Shown in pieces: positions 45,187 through 53,794 of a stretch of DNA of 53,794 nucleotides. Position numbers and translations under genes: made by a program. Below the pieces are notes generated by a model. That model had not been told where the DNA came from and searched no databases. It worked only from the letters and a program-made list of their open reading frames with translations. The stretch spans positions 1 through 53,794 of the forward strand of contig JAUCBJ010003604.1 of NCBI GenBank assembly GCA_032718475.1, given 5' to 3'. Origin of the DNA: Nemertoderma westbladi (Eukaryota > Xenacoelomorpha > Nemertodermatida > Nemertodermatidae). Each line of letters opens with the position of its first letter. Position 1 is the stretch's first letter.

Positions 45187-46094
45187 ATGCAAAATAAAAA
45201 CGTTTAAAATATCTATAGCGGCGAAAGCGATAACGAACGGTTTTTCTAAACATAAACTATCTAAGGGACATGCAGCGCATTAAATATTGTATCTAAGAGA
45301 TTGCATTATAATGATCTAATGATTATGATTATATTTATTCATTCCTTGTTGTGTTATTTGCATGCTTTTATTTGTATATTTAAATTAAATAATTGAATAA
45401 TAAGTAACATAAATATATTTAATTATAAACAATTATTTATTGAAAAATTATTTATACAGAACGATACATTCTACCAAGCATTTTTCCAGGGGTTATTCGT
45501 TTATTGTAATATTTAATGCAGGGAATAGTGCGGTTAGCCAAGTAAAATAATCTACAGTACATTGTATAGACTGTACAACTCCAAAGGAGGAATTTAACTA
45601 CAGTATTCTACAGTACACTACCGCAGTTCAGTAGAACACCACACACACACCAACTGTATTGTTACAGTGCCTGTCAATCAATCTAAGGCTTTGCGGGATC
45701 CCATTAGTAGCCTGGCCTGTAGTTGTTTGATGCAGCCGCCATGCTCTTTGACCTTAGTCTACCCGCCTAGCCGCCCTGCTCTTTATTCCCCTGCCCTATA
45801 CTGCCCTTATACTAACCCATGGCATCTCTGCACAGAGGGATACTTCGGCTCTACATTTTCAATCTGTTAAATCTGATCAATCTAGACAGAAAGTCTGGAT
45901 TGAAGAAGTTGAAAGTAGGTTCAATTTCATCAATCTAACTATTATTTTTCTACGAGAGTAGATTGATTCAGATTGATGCAGATTGAATAATGGATTTTAA
46001 TTGTGAACAAGACTGTAGGTAGGGCTAGGCCTAAACTAGTAACACTGTTAAAATAGGGCCAAACTGAAACTATACCGGATGTGATGGACTGTGC
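45187..46094. other. hAT internal AT-rich region
   Basis: No further coding part of the transposase is recognised; the zinc finger and RNase H-like catalytic region are absent. Confidence 0.55.
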
Positions 46095-46574
46095 ATGCAT
46101 ACCGGTACTTCTACCGGTAAGTCTTTTATTAAGAAATACTGCGTGGATTTAATTCGGCGATTGGAGCTTGATGATGGCAAAGAACGTATTGGCGATGTTG
46201 AACGGGTGGTGCTAGTAGGTAACGCTGCTGGAGGTGAGGATATAGAGGAGATAACTAACACATCCTTCAAGAATGTGTTAGACAAAGCCATAGCTGAAGC
46301 TTCCTGTGCTCCTATTAAACATAATCTGGCAGATATGTCATCAGTCTTAGCGAATGAGTTAGCCGTTGCAGAACAAACGGGAAATCTGGGACACTATTTA
46401 TCTTTAATATATAACAATTTAAAGGAAATTGTCCCAACATCTGTTGAACCTGAACGAGTATTCTCGGCCTGTGGTAACTTTTGGTCGAAACTAAGATCGT
46501 CCATAGGGGACAAAACTATCGATGATTTAATCTTTCTAAGATTTTATTTGAAATCAACACCAAAATCACACTAG
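46095..46574 (+). pseudogene. hAT transposase C-terminal dimerisation domain
   Basis: A 159-codon frame. Residues about 103-153 carry the hAT dimerisation motif: NNLKEIVPTSVEPERVFSAC, then a Trp/Lys/Leu-rich step and DDLIFLRFYLK. The catalytic Asp/Asp/Glu region normally lies several hundred residues earlier and is not found in this element, so this is a terminal exon or a deletion remnant. A GTAAGT near 46119 could be a splice donor but was not tested. Confidence 0.85.
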
Positions 46575-46873
46575 GATTAACTACTGTTTATTAACTGTTT
46601 GTTAACTACAGTATAATAGTTAACTATAGGTTAACTACTGTATATTAGTTAACTATAGGTTAACTACTTTAACAGTATCAGTAATAGATACCTAATATTA
46701 ATATTAAAAAAAGGAAATTCATTGCTATTAATTGACACAAGTATTTTTCACCTACTCACCTACATTATTCCTGAAATTCTAAATCCCGGGATTAATCCCG
46801 GGATCCCGGGATTGGACCATTTCTGATCCCGGAATCCCGGGATTTCAATAACCCTCCGAGATTGCCAGCCCTA

Positions 46874-46881
46874 GTGGGCAC
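46874..46881. repeat. hAT target-site duplication, right copy (GTGGGCAC)
   Basis: Exact match to 42104-42111. Confidence 0.95.
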
Positions 46882-47088
46882 TTCTGGCGAAGTAAAGACG
46901 AGATCATACCAGATCTACTTTTGTGGCAACCAACTCATGGAAAGCGTAGTCGTGGACGACCGGCTATGACATATATAGATCAACTTGAAAGGGATACTGA
47001 ACTTGGGAGAAACGAAATTGCGACAACTATGGATAATCGGGAAGCCTGGAAGGATCTAATTTCCACTGTCCGAGTTCGCTCGACCTAG
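46882..47088 (+). pseudogene. Second LINE RT fragment, right half
   Basis: Continues the frame broken at 42111: FWRSKDEIIPDLLLWQPTHG, then RSRGRPAMTYIDQLERD and MDNREAWKDLI to a TAG at 47086-47088. This is the usual C-terminus of these RTs (LxWxPxxGxRxRGRP, MxDRxxW). Confidence 0.85.
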
Positions 47089-47906
47089 TAGTAGTATGTA
47101 GGCCTATTTTAAGTCAATATTTAAAACTCTATTTGTAGCAAAACCACAATAGATATAAACTTTGAGTTTTTCATTTCAACTATATAGCCCATAACTGAGC
47201 CGATTGAGGTTAATAAGAAAATCCTAATACCATGGCAACCATGCTGAACAGATGTTCAGACAACCGCTGCAAACAGATGTTTTGATACAAAAATACTGTA
47301 GCTCATTTGGACATAGAGTTCATGATAAAAATTTCCGAAATTGGGAATGTGTTATCTGGACCACTACTAGTTGGAAGTTTTTGTGAAACTCAATAGATTC
47401 CAGAAATATCTAGTTACCATGGTAACTGGAGTTTATTGAAATTTTTTATCTTTCAAGTCCATATTCATAACTCTACAGTATTTGTAGCAAAACCGCAATA
47501 GATACAGTAGAAACTTTAATAATTATCCAACAATATCTAACCAGTTGCAGTTAATTGGCTTCTTTTGCCATTCTTATCTCATATGCGCTCAGCTCACCCA
47601 CATGATGAATGTAGTTATTAGTCAATAAGTCGTTACTATGCGACCAATTACAGCTGCAAAGTCAAGTCCCTGATAATTACTTTCATATTGCTGTATTGTT
47701 AAACTCTCTGACTATGGCTGCATTGCATACCCTGATCCTGATACCGACCGGTACCAGTACTGCAGTACTGCAGTAATCATGTTTTCCATAACTCTGTAAC
47801 TGTACGATATTCAGATACCGTATTGAGTTTGTTTGTATAAATCAATACCGGACCGGTACCGGTACTGCAATACATGCAATAAGTCTATTGGCCTTGCTAT
47901 GTAACC
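47089..47906. repeat. Intergenic region with diverged direct repeat
   Basis: ATTTGTAGCAAAACC(A/G)CAATAGATA occurs near 47131 and 47480 with similar flanks about 350 bp apart, probably LINE 3' sequence or an old tandem duplication. It also contains GGTACCAGTACTGCAGTACT and ACCGGACCGGTACCGGTA palindromes (about 47750-47870), just before the next gene. No FHA-coding exon was seen here. Confidence 0.6.
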
Positions 47907-49835
47907 ATGACAACAACACAGATATCTCTTGGAGTTTGCAACTCCCTGGCGGGTCCGGACGAGGAAGCGAGTACGTCGAGTTCCGTCGTCGACGTGGAGA
48001 CGACGACTTCTCCGCGAAGTAAACCTCTTCGCTCCTCGATCCTCCGAGTTTCCGGCACCTCCGGCAGTGACTCGGACTCCGCTGTCGGATGGCCTCGTCG
48101 TTGCAGCGACGCCACAGACTACTCCGTCTCCACGCAGGAAACTCCACCGGAACACAGAAAGAAAAGGGTCAGCTTCCGCGAGTCAGCGGAATCTCAGAAA
48201 TTCCTCGTGGAAACCGAAAAGTTACTCGGGAAAATGGAGGAGGAAGTCCGTAGGAATCTTAGATTACCTCCGTCGCCGATGGTCGGGCGACCGAACCATC
48301 ACAGATCGAATTCACGCAGCCCAGACAGACCTTCACCGAGGAGTAGAACGAATGGGAGCGGAGAGCCGGATTCTAGGAGGTTGTATGCGCGGAAGTCACC
48401 AGTCGGGATGGACGTAGCTTCCGCGTTGGACTGTCTGAGCGAGACTGCTAACCTTCCGGAAGAAAACGGACACCGCCCGAATCCGAACAAACCGGGTAAA
48501 ACTCAGCGAGGAAGTCCAAAAGTTCGCCCAACTAAGACCACATTGCTGCGGTTGGGCAAATATAGCGACAGTGAGGGTAACGCGGACGAATGGGAGCAGG
48601 TTGAATCCCGAGCGCGTCTCCCGTTCCACATCAGTCCGCAGACGATGCGACGCATCGACCAACTCGCTCGACCCAAACAACCGCCGACGTTGCGGTCCCC
48701 GGTAACGGATCTCCCCGCCCCGCAACTCCGTCCGTCCCCGGCCTTCCTGGGCCCGCCGCGCTGCGCCGTTCCCAAAAGGAAGACCAAATCCTCGAGGAGC
48801 GGCTCCACTCCCGTCCCGGTCCGACTCGGTAACTCCAGTCGGAGTTCCACCTCGGATAGCGACCACGGGGAGCCGAGACGCGCGGTCGTTTACCGCAGCG
48901 CGTCGGCGGACAAACAGCGGGGTGGCGGGTCGACGGAATTGCGCGGCACTGAGCGGGAAATCGCGCGGGTTAGTCGCGCGGTGGCGGACGATATCGGAGA
49001 GTTAGCAGATCGAGCGTACCGGAGCCCCTCCCGCGGCGGACGGGGTTCCCCCCGGGGGGGCCAGCGCTCCCCCCGGGGCCCCACCCGACCCCCCTATACA
49101 CCCCCCACCCAGCGCCCCGCCTACAGCGACTCCTTCCTCCGCACCGACTCCCTGGAGGACGACTCCGGCTCCGATACCGTGGCCGACTCCGCGGGGTACG
49201 TTCCAACCAAGTTCTCCCGCACCGGCCGCGGTCGTTCCCCCCGCCGGCACAGCGCCGGACGGCGCGGCGACCCGCCCATGGACGTGCTTGACGTCCTCGT
49301 GCTCAGCTCGGTGCACCAGTTGAGCGACCGGTTGCGACGCGCCACCCACGCTGTGATGCACCGCGCGCGGCTGCTCGCGCCTGCAGATACCGGTCGCGCA
49401 CCGGCGGCCCCCGACGAGGCTCCGCTGCTGAAGACCTCGCAGCGGGAGTTGGCCGCCGTGCTGCAGAACCTCCGTGCCGTGGAGAAACATCTGGGGGATG
49501 TGGGTGTGAGTCTGGAAGGTATGGAGAGACGGGTTGTGGTGGGGGGACGGGGGGCTGTGGGGGGGCCGAGGGAGGGGGGATCCGAGGTGGGCCCCAGAGA
49601 GTGGGGGTCCGACGTACCCAGTGGGTTGGCCGTTCCTACAGGGTCCGGTGGTTCGACGGTCTCACCGCCGGTGCAGCTAGGTAACCCCGGCTATCACCTG
49701 GGAGGCGGCCGATCTCGGGGGCCGCCCCCAGTCGCCTCCGGAGGAGCCGTAGACGCGAGGAAGAGAGCCCGCAGTTGGGACTCCTCCATGTTTCCCCAGG
49801 AGGATATCGATCTGGGACGTCTCAAGTGCAACTAG
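47907..49835 (+). CDS. CEP170: CEP170-like protein lacking the FHA domain
   Basis: A 642-codon GC-rich frame. Conserved blocks in CEP170 order: ESQKFLVETEKLLGKMEEEV (about 95-115), TKTTLLRLGKYSDSEGNADE (about 209-228), MRRIDQLARPK (247), SRSSTSDSD (about 311), EREIARVSRAVADDIGEL (349) and a C-terminal helical domain (459-540) with LDVLVLSSVHQLSDRLRR and LAAVLQNLRAVEKHL. This C-terminal part is closer to vertebrate CEP170 than the same region of the gene at 22643. The N-terminal FHA domain is missing, and the upstream 800 bp hold none. Start ATG has a fair context (AACCATG). The last 90 residues are Gly/Pro-rich and unrelated. It may be a truncated paralogue, or the long terminal exon of a gene whose earlier exons lie elsewhere. 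Confidence 0.86.
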   Translation: MTTTQISLGVCNSLAGPDEEASTSSSVVDVETTTSPRSKPLRSSILRVSGTSGSDSDSAVGWPRRCSDATDYSVSTQETPPEHRKKRVSFRESAESQKFLVETEKLLGKMEEEVRRNLRLPPSPMVGRPNHHRSNSRSPDRPSPRSRTNGSGEPDSRRLYARKSPVGMDVASALDCLSETANLPEENGHRPNPNKPGKTQRGSPKVRPTKTTLLRLGKYSDSEGNADEWEQVESRARLPFHISPQTMRRIDQLARPKQPPTLRSPVTDLPAPQLRPSPAFLGPPRCAVPKRKTKSSRSGSTPVPVRLGNSSRSSTSDSDHGEPRRAVVYRSASADKQRGGGSTELRGTEREIARVSRAVADDIGELADRAYRSPSRGGRGSPRGGQRSPRGPTRPPYTPPTQRPAYSDSFLRTDSLEDDSGSDTVADSAGYVPTKFSRTGRGRSPRRHSAGRRGDPPMDVLDVLVLSSVHQLSDRLRRATHAVMHRARLLAPADTGRAPAAPDEAPLLKTSQRELAAVLQNLRAVEKHLGDVGVSLEGMERRVVVGGRGAVGGPREGGSEVGPREWGSDVPSGLAVPTGSGGSTVSPPVQLGNPGYHLGGGRSRGPPPVASGGAVDARKRARSWDSSMFPQEDIDLGRLKCN

Positions 49836-51070
49836 CCGGTATATTATCGTGTGGCTGTTTGTGTGGCTGTCTTTTTGTTTTTTGGCTGTTCCCTTGAAAA
49901 CATCCAGTTTCATAGTGAGTAAGGGTGGTCTTTTGTAACCGTGGTCTTTAGATTCCTTCAATGGGGTAACTAGAAAATAATCAATTACCTCACCTAATCG
50001 AGTTATTTGATTATTATCGGAAATCATATTAATTAATTAAGGCCATTTATGAGATAAACTTACAATTAATGAAATCGCACGGATATCTACTACCGGTATG
50101 TTAGAATATTATACAATATAATAACATAAATCAGCTCAAGTACAATCGGATGATATAAATAGTTAAGTAGAATAAAAACCTGTTCAGCACAATCTATCTC
50201 TATTTCGGAAATCCTCCAAATAACTACGAACGAGATTAGAGAACCTAAGTGTTAGGCTCGGGGATATTATTATGAAGTGTTATTATTTAGTACCGTAACA
50301 TGAAAAACCGCAGACTCATCTCTCTTGGCAGTTGCTGACTTTGAATCCCGGTTGGAGAAAGCGAATCCAATAAAAATACGCAAATGTACTTTTCTCCTCG
50401 GAGTAATTATTTGTGGTAGAGCGAGTCGACGTTCTATTGGAGTATAAAATCGCGACGATTGGAGAGCAACCCGGATGGGTGGAGGACGATGAGACAACCG
50501 GTCGAGGGATATACACAAAATGTATATTGTCATAAAAATTTGAAAACCTCCAATCAATATTTATCTGCTAAATTTGTTTTACGCTTTACAACTCTTCATA
50601 AGACCACGGTTACCGGAATATTATAAACTATATTGTAACTTGATTTAATTGTTTTTATCATGTTTGCCTTGTAGGCCGGCGCGCGCGTCACGTAATACAA
50701 CGACACGTGGCAGCTCTGTGTGTAATAATATACTACCCGTTGCCAAACTACGAGATTTCCCTTGTCTCACCCTCATGGTGCGTTATTTTGATATTATTGC
50801 ATTCATAAACCGACACAAATTAATTTATTATCATTTGTAATTTTCGTCTCTTAATATCGTGTTTATTAGATCCCGTATATGAAAGTCTCTGGGTTCAACG
50901 ATAATTATTGACGCTCCATATTTAGTACCTCTGAAGGTTATCGTTGCATGTGCTGTGCAATATATTCATCTTGTAGTGCTTTATTTAATATAACAGTAGC
51001 TTCATCATTTAAATTATTATTATCTATGAGATTTTAGGTATTTTGAGAAATTGTTGTGATTAATTTTAAG
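49836..51070. other. Intergenic region
   Basis: No gene recognised. An AATAAA at 50171 could serve the CEP170-like ORF upstream but is over 300 bases away. Confidence 0.5.
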
Positions 51071-52299
51071 CAGCCAACTCTGACTAACCACAGCCCAACT
51101 CTAACTAACCACAGCCCAACTCTAACTAACCACAGCCCAACTCTAACTAACCACAGCCCAACTCTAACTAACCACAGCCCAACTCTAACTAACCACAGCC
51201 CAACTCTAACTAACCACAGCCCAACTCTAACTAACCACAGCCCAACTCTAACTAACCACAGCCCAACTCTAACTAACCACAGCTCAACTCTAACTAACCA
51301 CAGCCCAACTCTAACTAACCACAGCCCAACTCTAACTTCTAACTAACCACAGCCCAACTCTAACTAACCACAGCCCAACTCTAACTAACCACAGCCCAAC
51401 TCTAACTAACCACAGCCCAACTCTAACTAACCACAGCCCAACTCTAACTAACCACAGCCCAACTCTAACTAACCACAGCCCAACTCTAACTAACCACAGC
51501 CCAACTCTAACTAACCACAGCCCAACTCTAACTAACCACAGCTCAACTCTAACTAACCACAGCCCAACTCTAACTAACCACAGCCCAACTCTAACTAACC
51601 ACAGCCCAACTCTAACTAACCACAGCCCAACTCTAACTAACCACAGCCCAACTCTAACTAACCACAGCCCAACTCTAACTAACCACAGCCCAACTCTAAC
51701 TAACCACAGCCCAACTCTAACTAACCACAGCCCAACTCTAACTAACCACAGCCCAACTCTAACTAACCACAGCCCAACTCTAACTAACCACAGCCCATCT
51801 CTAACTAACCACAGCCCAACTCTAACTAACCACAGCCCAACTCTAACTAACCACAGCCCAACTCTAACTAACCACAGCCCAACTCTAACTAACCACAGCC
51901 CAACTCTAACTAACCACAGCCCAACTCTAACTAACCACAGCCCAACTCTAACTAACCACAGCCCAACTCTAACTAACCACAGCCCAACTCTAACTAACCA
52001 CAGCCCAACTCTAACTAACCACAGCCCAACTCTAACTAACCACAGCCCAACTCTAACTAACCACAGCCCAACTCTAACTAACCACAGCCCAACTCTAACT
52101 AACCACAGCCCAACTCTAACTAACCACAGCCCAACTCTAACTAACCACAGCCCAACTCTAACTAACCACAGCCCAACTCTAACTAACCACAGCCCAACTC
52201 TAACTAACCACAGCCCAACTCTAACTAACCACAGCCCAACTCTAACTAACCACAGCCCAACTCTAACTAACCACAGCCCAACTCTAACTAACCACAGCT
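51071..52299. repeat. 21-bp tandem array, about 58 copies
   Basis: Unit CAACTCTAACTAACCACAGC plus C. Very uniform; isolated changes (GCTCAAC twice, CCCATCT once) and one 6-base insertion near 51329. Because the unit is 21 bp, it is open on both strands (LTNHSPT on plus, VGLWLVR on minus, 351 codons), but no non-repeat domain is attached. Confidence 0.96.
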
Positions 52300-53138
52300 C
52301 GTCTGGTTTGGTCACAAAGTTCCCTTTATTGATTGTTCTGGTGGCGGTTTGTTTTTTAATTATTTTAATCTTTGTCGCTAATTTCATACGTTGAATTAAG
52401 TTTGCGCTTTATAATATCTCTACTAGCTCTTATTGTAACTATGTCATTACCGGTGTGTAGCAGAAAATTTCCACCACCCAAAAATTACACCCCCCCCCCC
52501 CCCCCCCCCCCCGTTAAAATTCCCTAACCTGTATTTTCACACCCCGGTTAGAATTCACTAGGGTATTTTAACCGGGGGTGAAACTCTGAGTGATTTTTTA
52601 GTGAAATTTAACCCCCCTGAATCCCCCTCACCCCCCTCCCCCCCCCCTCACTGCCCCCCTCACTGCCCCCCTCACCCCCTCACTGCCCCTCTCACCCCCC
52701 TCACTGCCTCAGTGTATTCTTACCCCCATGATATTTTAAACTTCAATATGAATTAAATTCAATATAAGCCTACAGATAAGACCACGGATACCTCTAGTAC
52801 ACAGACAAACACCCGCTGGAGATTTATATATAGTAAAGTAGCCTACTGTGGAAGATACAAATAAAATACACCGGCAGTGAGAATACACTGGGGAAATTTA
52901 AACGGGGATGGATTTTGCATGGGGAATGAAAATTCTCTGTTACATCGGACATTTAATATTTCATTAATTGTGCTAAACCCGCTAAATTATTGTTGTAATT
53001 AACAACCCGTGCAAATAATTATTATAATTTATGGATAACAGTTTATACGCGTGATACAATAACACGAGATTATTCGTTGTAGCTACTACTACTAATGGTG
53101 GCGAAATATTTCAATTAAATTAAAAATAAGTCGTGCAA
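52300..53138. other. C-rich and AT-rich spacer
   Basis: A C run at about 52491-52512, a short imperfect array of CCCCCCTCACTG at about 52625-52710, then AT-rich DNA without a gene. Confidence 0.6.
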
Positions 53139-53794
53139 TGTTGGGTGGCTGTGCTAGCTGGTGTCTGCCACGAAATACCGTCAGTGTTGGGTGGCTGTGC
53201 TAGCTGGTGTCTGCCACGAAATACCGTCAGTGTTGGGTGGCTGTGCTAGCTGGTGTCTGCCACGAAATACCGTCAGTGTTGGGTGGCTGTGCTAGCTGGT
53301 GTCTGCACGAAATACCGTCAGTGTTGGGTGGCTGTGCTAGCTGGTGTCTGCCACGAAATACCGTCAGTGTTGGGTGGCTGTGCTAGCTGGTGTCTGCCAC
53401 GAAATACCGTCAGTGTTGGGTGGCTGTGCTAGCTGGTGTCTGCCACGAAATACCGTCAGTGTTGGGTGGCTGTGCTAGCTGGTGTCTGCCACGAAATACC
53501 GTCAGTGTTGGGTGGCTGTGCTAGCTGGTGTCTGCCACGAAATACCGTCAATGTTGGGTGGCTGTGCTAGCTGGTGTCTGCCACGAAATACCGTCAATGT
53601 TGGGTGGCTGTGCTAGCTGGTGTCTGCCACGAAATACCGTCAGTGTTGGGTGGCTGTGCTAGCTGGTGTCTGCCACGAAATACCGTCAGTGTTGGGTGGC
53701 TGTGCTAGCTGGTGTCTGCCACGAAATACCGTCAGTGTTGGGTGGCTGTGCTAGCTGGTGTCTGCCACGAAATACCGTCAGTGTTGGGTGGCTG
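53139..53794. repeat. 46-bp tandem array, at least 14 copies, continues past the edge
   Basis: Unit begins TGTTGGGTGGCTGTGCTAGC and ends ACGAAATACCGTCAG. One unit lacks a C (near 53307); three units have AATG for AGTG. No sign of an end before 53794. Confidence 0.96.

Larger units (their letters stand above)
42112..46873. mobile_element. hAT DNA transposon, 4762 bp, both ends present
   Basis: Ends are inverted: left TAGGGCTGGCAATCCCGG, complement of right TAGGGCTGGCAATCTCGG. Flanked by identical 8-bp duplications. Each subterminal region carries four copies of the palindrome ATCCCGGGAT, probable transposase-binding sites. It holds the hAT C-terminal dimerisation ORF (46095-46574), a Gly-rich array (43385-44796) with a small ORF after it, and a G-rich repeat segment near 42627-42735. 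The transposase is incomplete, so the copy is non-autonomous. It lies inside a LINE RT reading frame. Confidence 0.92.

Noticed and set aside
50270-50557. 95-codon minus-strand frame in the intergenic region
   Set aside because: No recognisable domain, AT-rich context and isolated; not supported as a gene.
51071-52299. Telomere-like repeat (CTAACTAACC text)
   Set aside because: The 21-bp unit is not TTAGGG or a simple variant, and the array is internal with ordinary DNA on both sides.
51332-52387. 351-codon VGLWLVR-repeat frame on the minus strand
   Set aside because: Pure translation of the 21-bp array, equally open on the other strand.

Overview
The window is nuclear DNA of a repeat-rich animal, most likely a marine invertebrate. 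The evidence is two genes of the animal centrosomal CEP170 family, remnants of at least eight transposable-element classes typical of animal genomes, AT-rich spacers, many poly-G/poly-C runs and about 12 kb of tandem arrays. No bacterial-style operons, rRNA, tRNA or CRISPR array were seen. The phylum cannot be fixed from sequence reading alone; the mix of repeats would suit an echinoderm, hemichordate, tunicate or mollusc.

Layout. 1-3092 (minus): an open but edge-truncated LINE ORF (PHD-like finger, endonuclease, reverse transcriptase). 3377-7909 (minus): a long BEL/Pao Gag-protease ORF with no reverse transcriptase after it. 7910-10907: AT-rich, no gene. 10908-17650: Gypsy debris, namely a minus-strand integrase fragment, then a plus-strand gag-protease-RT, a 2.3 kb ACT/ACC-type array where RNase H should be, and a frameshifted integrase. 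17846-21455: LINE tails and a pogo/Tigger-like DDE transposase pseudogene with an RG-rich tail. 22643-26782: a 1379-codon CEP170-like gene (FHA domain at the N-terminus, CEP170 C-terminal blocks at the end), followed at once by a Penelope-like GIY-YIG fragment. 28499-40320: almost only repeats: a 32-bp array, two MITEs with TTA target duplications, two fold-back structures, a 41-bp satellite with higher-order pattern, a 32-bp array and a perfectly phased 58-bp array. 40390-47088: two decayed LINE RT fragments, the second split by a complete-ended 4762-bp hAT element with an exact 8-bp target duplication; the hAT carries a Gly-rich array, a small ORF and a transposase C-terminus. 47907-49835: a second CEP170-like gene that has the C-terminal blocks but no FHA domain. 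51071-53794: a 21-bp array, C-rich DNA and a 46-bp array running off the edge.

How they fit. The only candidate host genes are the two CEP170-like ORFs. They lie in the same orientation about 21 kb apart, are GC-rich in AT-rich surroundings, and share six conserved blocks in the same order. The simplest reading is an old duplication of a CEP170 gene whose copies have been pushed apart by transposons and satellites. Everything else is mobile or tandem DNA, and several elements record a clear order of events, such as the hAT inserted into an already 5'-truncated LINE.
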